Both the position numbers and the translations under genes were made by a program. Source: Candidatus Hydrogenedentota bacterium (GTDB lineage: Bacteria > Hydrogenedentota > Hydrogenedentia > Hydrogenedentales > CAITNO01). Taken from it: a stretch of 9,641 bases of DNA. Numbering within the stretch: the stretch's first letter is position 1; each line of letters starts with the position of its first letter. The DNA lies in NCBI GenBank assembly GCA_903822375.1, contig CAIJOU010000477.1, positions 1 through 9,641 of the forward strand. Direction: 5' to 3'. The notes under the pieces were generated by a model. That model worked only from the letters and a program-made list of their open reading frames with translations, was not told the DNA's origin and did not search any database. Below are positions 5,553 to 9,641 of this stretch, piece after piece.

Positions 5553-6665
5553 ATGGCTGAAGAAGGCACATCAAAACTGCGCAAGCTGCTGGGCTACGCG
5601 GTCAAGAACGGCGCATCCGACCTGCACCTCACCATCGGAACCGCGCCCGCGGTGCGCATTGACGGGGAGATACGTTTTCTGCCCGCCGACCCCCTGACGC
5701 AGTCGGACCTGGAATCCTTTCTGGGCGAGATGATGAGCCGGGAGCAGCGCGCCACTTTTGACGACAGGGGCGATTTTGACCTTGCGCACGGCGTGCCCGG
5801 ACTGGGTCGCTTCCGCGTGAACAGTCTGCGCCAGCGCGGATTCATCGCGATTGTCATGCGGCACGTGAAGAGCAAGATCCTCGATTTCGATGCGCTCAAC
5901 CTGCCCCCCGTGCTGGGGCGCATCGCGGACATGCCCCGCGGGCTGGTGCTGATCACGGGCACGACGGGCAGCGGAAAATCCACGACGCTGGCGTCGATGG
6001 TGGACTGGATTAACCAGCGCAAACGGATGCACATTGTCACGCTCGAGGACCCGATCGAGTACCTGCACAGCAACAAGAAGAGCATTGTCACACAGCGCGA
6101 GGTGGCCATTGACACGCGCGACTTCCTGGCGGCGCTGCGCGCCGTCATGCGCGAGGACCCCGACGTGATTCTCGTGGGCGAAATGCGCGATGCGGAAACC
6201 TTCCAGGCAACCATTTCGGCGGCTGAAACGGGCCATCTGGTGTTTTCCACGCTGCACACGACCAATGTGATGCTCACCATTGACCGCATCATGGACATGT
6301 TCCCCTCAAACATGCACGACCAGGTTCGCGCACAGATTGCGCTGCAACTGCGCGCCTGCATTTCGCAGCGCCTCATCCAGTCGGCGGACGGCAAGGGCCG
6401 CGTGCCCGCCGTGGAGGTGATGATCTCCAACCCCGGCATCGCGGGGCTGATCCGCGAAAACAACGTCAAGCAGATACCGAACGCCATTTCCGGCGGCGGC
6501 GAGGAGGGCATGCAGTCCTTCAACATGAGCCTCGCCATGCTGCTGCGCCAGCGCCTCATCCGCGAGGACGACGCAATGATCGCCTCGGACAACCCGGACG
6601 AACTGCGCATGAACATGCAGGGAATCTTCCTCACCCAGGGCCGGGGCGGGATTCTGAAGAGATAG
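5553..6665 (+). CDS. pilT: Type IV pilus retraction ATPase, PilT family
   Basis: A 370-residue secretion-type hexameric ATPase of the PilT class, which powers pilus disassembly and twitching motility at the inner-membrane face. The N-terminal domain starts with LLGYAVKNGASDLHL (12-26), typical of PilT. Core motifs are all present: Walker A GTTGSGKS (136-143), Asp box TLEDPIEY (163-170), Walker B DVILVGEMRD (204-213) and His box ETGHLVFSTLHT (225-236). The C-terminal LIRENNVKQIPNAI plus GMQSFNMSLAMLL matches the PilT retraction region, in variant form. The protein lacks the long N-terminal domain and tetracysteine zinc site of the extension ATPase PilB. The ATG at 5553 is chosen because a GGGAGGAG precedes it by 8 nt, although the frame is open from 5448. 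PilU is a close relative and cannot be fully excluded. No other pilus genes are in the window. Confidence 0.93.
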   Translation: MAEEGTSKLRKLLGYAVKNGASDLHLTIGTAPAVRIDGEIRFLPADPLTQSDLESFLGEMMSREQRATFDDRGDFDLAHGVPGLGRFRVNSLRQRGFIAIVMRHVKSKILDFDALNLPPVLGRIADMPRGLVLITGTTGSGKSTTLASMVDWINQRKRMHIVTLEDPIEYLHSNKKSIVTQREVAIDTRDFLAALRAVMREDPDVILVGEMRDAETFQATISAAETGHLVFSTLHTTNVMLTIDRIMDMFPSNMHDQVRAQIALQLRACISQRLIQSADGKGRVPAVEVMISNPGIAGLIRENNVKQIPNAISGGGEEGMQSFNMSLAMLLRQRLIREDDAMIASDNPDELRMNMQGIFLTQGRGGILKR

Positions 6666-6690
6666 GCGCAGGCTATTTAAGAATCTGCGC
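6666..6690. terminator. Possible hairpin between the convergent pilT and phosphatase genes
   Basis: The perfect arms gcgcag (6666-6671) and ctgcgc (6685-6690) enclose a 13-nt loop that contains the phosphatase stop codon. The hairpin sits exactly where transcripts from both strands must end. There is no T-tract on either side, so it is at best a weak, factor-assisted bidirectional terminator. Confidence 0.3.
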
Positions 6691-7581
6691 GACGGGCTTC
6701 TCGGTCCATTCCTCCGGCGCGGTCAGATCGAGCAGTTGCGCGATGGTCGGGGCGAGTTGCGCGACACCCACCGATTCGGTGATTTCACGTCCCTGTGCGA
6801 TGCCGGGACCCATCACCATCCAGGGGACCGTGGTTTCCTCAATGGTCTTTCCGCCGTGCCCCGTTCCTATGCCGCCATGGTCGGACACAACGAAGAACAC
6901 CGTGTTGTCGCCCATGCCCGCATCACGCAATGCCTGCATGACCTGACCCACATAGGTGTCCGCCACGGTGACCGCCTTGTCGTAGGCTTCGGTGTCGTAC
7001 CCGTTCTGATGTCCCGCATGGTCGACCAGGTCGAGATGCACAAAGGCCAGCAACGGCTTCTTCACGCTGATATATGCCGCCGCCGTTTGCGTGGTGGCGT
7101 AGGCATGGGACTTGTGCCTGGCGTACAGTTGCCATAGCCCAGCCTTGGGATTTGCGTGGAAAGTAACGTCTGTCTTCTTGAAAAGGTTGCCAAAACCGCC
7201 CCATTCGTAAATGGCGGCAATTCTGGCATCCGGACGGGCGGCCCGGCAGACGCCAAAAATGGTGGGGCATGCCGGCGTGTCACCCGGCTTCCAGTCGTTT
7301 GAGGTGATGCCGTGGGTCTCCGGTTTCGCGCCCATGATCATGCTGGCCCAGTTGGGACTGCTGACCGACGGGTCGACGGATCGGCCGTGCAGCGTCCAGG
7401 CGCCGCGCGTCATGACGTCGTGCATGTTGGGGGTATTGGCCCGCGTCACCGAGGAGGCGGTCATCCCGTCAATGCCCACCACAACGACATGTTCCACACC
7501 GGACGCCGGTGCGGCGCCGGCTGCGCCGGCAAGAAGTGCCGGAAAAAGGCCCAGCAGGCAGATCAAGAATCGAGTCTTCAT
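6673..7581 (-). CDS. Secreted alkaline-phosphatase-superfamily phosphodiesterase/phosphatase
   Basis: A 302-residue enzyme with a signal peptide (MKTRFLICLLGLFPALL..., cleavage after about AGA at 21-23) and the metal-dependent phosphatase/nucleotide pyrophosphatase fold. Expected zinc ligands are visible: D38 (VVGIDGMT), D187 and H191 (LVDHAGH), D234-H235 (VVSDHGG) and H242 (GHGG). The nucleophile position, usually Thr in nucleotide pyrophosphatases, is serine (S74 or S75 in SVSSPNWASMIMG), followed by KPETHGI. It probably hydrolyses a phosphomonoester or phosphodiester outside the cytoplasm; the substrate is unknown. At about 300 residues it is a compact version without extra domains. The start at 7581 follows an AGGGGA ribosome site that overlaps the rsgA stop codon, with 9 nt between the genes. 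It is therefore the last gene of the glycyl-tRNA synthetase operon, where a secreted phosphatase is not obviously expected. Confidence 0.88.
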   Translation of the reverse strand: MKTRFLICLLGLFPALLAGAAGAAPASGVEHVVVVGIDGMTASSVTRANTPNMHDVMTRGAWTLHGRSVDPSVSSPNWASMIMGAKPETHGITSNDWKPGDTPACPTIFGVCRAARPDARIAAIYEWGGFGNLFKKTDVTFHANPKAGLWQLYARHKSHAYATTQTAAAYISVKKPLLAFVHLDLVDHAGHQNGYDTEAYDKAVTVADTYVGQVMQALRDAGMGDNTVFFVVSDHGGIGTGHGGKTIEETTVPWMVMGPGIAQGREITESVGVAQLAPTIAQLLDLTAPEEWTEKPVAQILK

Positions 7582-7590
7582 TGCAGTCCC

Positions 7591-8706
7591 CTATTCAGTG
7601 GTTTTCATGCGGCCGGGGGTGATGTTGTTGTCCGATTCCAGACTGGCACGAACGCGGCAATAAGAGTCGTAACGCCCCTGCTTTATGCGCCCCTCCCCCA
7701 CTGCCGTCTTCACGGCGCATTCCGGTTCGTGGGTGTGGGTGCAGTTCCGGTATTTACAGTCCATGCTGGTTTCCGCCAACTCGGGAAAGTAGTAGGCCGA
7801 CTCCGCCGGGGTGACACGCCACAGGCCGAGGGAGCGAATGCCGGGTGTGTCTATAACACGGGCGTTTCCGGCCAGCTCGTAGAGGCGGCCAGCCGTGGTG
7901 GTGTGGCGGCCGCGCAGGGTCTGCCCGCTCACCTCCTGGGTGTGCACGCGCAGGGCGGGGTCGAGCGCGTTCAGCAGGGACGACTTGCCGACACCGCTGT
8001 GTCCGGCGAAGACGCTGAAACGGCCGGCTATCATGCTGCACAGTTCTTCCAGACCCAGGCCGGTGACACAACTGGTGATGCACACGCGCATGCCCAGGTC
8101 GCGGTAGATTTGCAGTTCCTCGGGCTCCTCCGGGGCGAGGTCGGCCTTGTTGAGACAGAGGACGGGTTCCACGCCGCCGATCTCGGCGGCGATGAGGAAG
8201 CGGTCCACCAAACCGGGCCGGAACGGCGGCTGGGCGGCGGCGGCCACGACCACGATCAGGTCTATGTTTGCCGCGATCACCTGGCGGGCAATGCGGTCGT
8301 GATCGCCCGCGGGACGGCTGAGCGTGGTGCGCCGGAGCCCGACGCCGCGAACAAATGCGTCATCCCCCTCAAACTCGACGAAGACACGATCGCCCGAGGC
8401 AAGCAGGGATTCCTCACCCTCATGTAATCGCTCGTCGATGAGGCAGATCAGGTCGCACGCATCCGTGCCCGCGGCGGCGTCCATCTGGACGAAAGCCCAC
8501 TTCTTGGAATGGGAGATAAGGGTCGCATTGGGGATAAAATCGGTCGGCAATGCGGCGCTCGCCGCGGCCATGGCGGTTTCGGACAGTTTGGACAGCGCAC
8601 GGCGATGCTTGACAAGGTCGTGAGAAAACGCGGTCTCATGATTCGTTTCCCAGTCGCGTTCGCGCACGGTGGTTCTTTTTTTCTTTTCGAGCTTCTTCTT
8701 CTTCAT
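7591..8706 (-). CDS. rsgA: Ribosome small-subunit assembly GTPase RsgA
   Basis: A 371-residue circularly permuted GTPase that checks late 30S subunit maturation. Motifs occur in the diagnostic permuted order: G4 NKAD (186-189), G5 TSC (211-213), G1 GHSGVGKSS (235-243), G2 in GRHTTT (266-271) and G3 DTPG (286-289). An OB-fold domain occupies about 55-130. The C-terminal zinc knuckle has C317, C322, H324 and C330 (CKYRNCTHTHEPEC). The lysine-rich N-terminal tail (KKKK and KKK within the first 10 residues) resembles the basic rRNA-contacting tail of E. coli RsgA. The ATG at 8706 forms a 4-nt ATGA overlap with the methyltransferase stop, so I prefer it; the GTG at 8718 would add four residues. 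The early coding region contains a run of seven A, a possible slippage spot. Confidence 0.95.
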   Translation of the reverse strand: MKKKKLEKKKRTTVRERDWETNHETAFSHDLVKHRRALSKLSETAMAAASAALPTDFIPNATLISHSKKWAFVQMDAAAGTDACDLICLIDERLHEGEESLLASGDRVFVEFEGDDAFVRGVGLRRTTLSRPAGDHDRIARQVIAANIDLIVVVAAAAQPPFRPGLVDRFLIAAEIGGVEPVLCLNKADLAPEEPEELQIYRDLGMRVCITSCVTGLGLEELCSMIAGRFSVFAGHSGVGKSSLLNALDPALRVHTQEVSGQTLRGRHTTTAGRLYELAGNARVIDTPGIRSLGLWRVTPAESAYYFPELAETSMDCKYRNCTHTHEPECAVKTAVGEGRIKQGRYDSYCRVRASLESDNNITPGRMKTTE

Positions 8707-9452
8707 GATGACCCACACCGCGCCTGAATCAAGACCGCCTCACGCGTGACAACATGCTGCGTGGTGCCGCCCCCCGCCTCGACATCTTCACGGAAGCGGG
8801 CGAGACCGGTCTCGTACTCGGCCGGGGACATGATATCGAAAGTGGACAGGAATTTGCTCTCCACCCGTGCCAGATAGGCGCGGTTCAAGGCTTTGGGCTG
8901 TTCACACTCCAAGTCCCAGCGCACATCCCGGAAACCTGCGGTTTCCAGCGCGACGGCAAGTCTCTCGACGGGAAGAAAACGAGAAAGGTCTATCTTTGCA
9001 AAGCTTGGAAAGTAATGATTCAAAGGGTGGCCCGCGATGTATGAGCCAGGGACGGTGATGTGCGCAGTCCGGCCGCCGGGCCGCAACACGCGCGCACATG
9101 CCTCGAACAGCGCCAACGGGTCGTCGCCAACATGCTGCAGAACGTAGGTGGAATAGACAACATCAAAAGAACCGGAGCGAAAGGGCAACTGCGGTGCTTC
9201 CCCGCGAACCCATTCCCCCCCCACGCCTTTTGCGCAAGCCTGGGCCGCCATGCCGACGGAAGGTTCCATCGCCACCAGGGTGGCATCGGTCGATCGGGCG
9301 ACAAAGCGGGTGGTGTTGCCCGTGCCGGCGCCGACTTCCAGAATACGGCGCGCTCCGGCCAGCACTTCGGCAAGCCGGTCAAAACACAAATCGCTGCCGC
9401 TCGGCCGGTGGGCGTCGTAGCGGACAGCGATTTGGTCGTAGTTGACGGTCAT
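8703..9452 (-). CDS. Class I SAM-dependent methyltransferase
   Basis: A 249-residue protein with the UbiE/BioC-like Rossmann methyltransferase core. Motif I is LEVGAGTGNTTRF (38-50); the ribose-binding acid is E63 (VAMEPSVGM); motif IV-like SFDVVYSTYVLQHV spans 95-108; post-core RVLRPGGR is at 121-128. The N-terminal YDQIAVRYDAHRP is the usual cap of this group. The C-terminal half (about 135-249) carries the substrate pocket and gives no recognisable specificity. The gene starts 9 nt after the glycyl-tRNA synthetase stop with no good ribosome site, so it probably depends on re-initiation, and it overlaps rsgA by 4 nt. Its place between two translation genes invites the idea of a translation-related substrate, but small-molecule targets are equally compatible with the sequence. 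Confidence 0.9.
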   Translation of the reverse strand: MTVNYDQIAVRYDAHRPSGSDLCFDRLAEVLAGARRILEVGAGTGNTTRFVARSTDATLVAMEPSVGMAAQACAKGVGGEWVRGEAPQLPFRSGSFDVVYSTYVLQHVGDDPLALFEACARVLRPGGRTAHITVPGSYIAGHPLNHYFPSFAKIDLSRFLPVERLAVALETAGFRDVRWDLECEQPKALNRAYLARVESKFLSTFDIMSPAEYETGLARFREDVEAGGGTTQHVVTREAVLIQARCGSS

Positions 9453-9461
9453 GTAAGGAAC

Positions 9462-9641
9462 TCAGTCACGCTCGAAGGACACGCGTGTTCCGATGTAGTC
9501 GGCCAGTTCGTCCATCGGAACGCGGATCTGCTCCATGGAGTCGCGATCGCGCACGGTGACCGTGCCGTTCTCCTTCGTCTCGAAATCGACGCACACGCAG
9601 TAGGGCGTGCCGATTTCGTCCTGGCGGCGGTAGCGGCGGCC
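9462..9641 (-). CDS. glyQS: Glycyl-tRNA synthetase, alpha2 type, C-terminal end (partial)
   Basis: Only the last 59 codons and the TGA (9462-9464) are inside the window; the rest lies beyond the right edge. The residues GRRYRRQDEIGTPYC, then VDFET, TVTVRDRDSMEQIRVP and DELADYI, match the conserved end of the anticodon-binding domain in the dimeric, eukaryote/archaeal-like glycyl-tRNA synthetase. This enzyme attaches glycine to tRNA-Gly in the cytoplasm. It differs from the alpha2-beta2 GlyQ+GlyS enzyme of E. coli. It is the most upstream visible gene of the leftward operon, whose promoter is therefore out of view. Confidence 0.93.
   Translation of the reverse strand, partial: GRRYRRQDEIGTPYCVCVDFETKENGTVTVRDRDSMEQIRVPMDELADYIGTRVSFERD

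Noticed and set aside
5594..6634. 346-codon open frame antisense to pilT
   Set aside because: Ser/Arg/Met-rich shadow; pilT motifs on the plus strand are complete.
7312..8427. 371-codon plus-strand open frame over the phosphatase and rsgA
   Set aside because: It spans two well-supported minus-strand genes and has no motif of its own.

Overview
The window is about 62% GC by eye, densely coded and free of mobile elements, CRISPR arrays or RNA genes that I can recognise. It looks like bacterial chromosome. Strong AGGAGG-type ribosome sites precede several genes. A Tat-exported Gfo/Idh/MocA oxidoreductase paired with an exported HEAT-repeat protein, a DegT-type aminotransferase of the kind common in the same lineages, and a dimeric (alpha2-type) glycyl-tRNA synthetase suggest the Planctomycetes/PVC neighbourhood or Candidatus Hydrogenedentes. 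That placement is inference from gene content, not a phylogenetic result.

Left part (1-3718, all minus strand). Reading 5' to 3' on the minus strand, a type II toxin-antitoxin pair (AbrB-like antitoxin at 3491-3718, PIN-domain VapC toxin at 3090-3491, joined by a 1-nt TAATG overlap) is followed, after a 213-nt gap, by a two-gene unit. This unit is a Tat-signal Gfo/Idh/MocA oxidoreductase (1560-2876) and, 19 nt later, an exported HEAT-repeat protein (start 1540) that runs off the left edge after 513 open codons. The HEAT gene has no stop inside the window.

Middle (3719-6665, plus strand). A 252-nt divergent promoter region separates the toxin-antitoxin pair from a PLP-dependent DegT/DnrJ/EryC1 aminotransferase (3971-5188). 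Next come a very small zinc-ribbon protein (5208-5384) and a PilT-type twitching-motility ATPase (5553-6665). The promoter region holds a good extended -10 for the toxin-antitoxin operon and overlapping palindromes that could be its operator.

Right part (6673-9641, minus strand). A tightly packed operon runs leftward: glycyl-tRNA synthetase (only its last 59 codons are visible), a class I SAM methyltransferase, the ribosome-assembly GTPase RsgA (4-nt ATGA overlap), and a secreted alkaline-phosphatase/phosphodiesterase-superfamily enzyme. The last gene converges on pilT with only 7 nt between stop codons. Two translation genes flank the methyltransferase, which is the most suggestive functional linkage here.

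I see no clearly novel multi-gene system. The items most worth a second look are the glyQS-methyltransferase-rsgA linkage, the exported oxidoreductase/HEAT pair, the putative toxin-antitoxin operator, and the small zinc-ribbon protein. The long open frames antisense to the main genes are GC-rich shadows.
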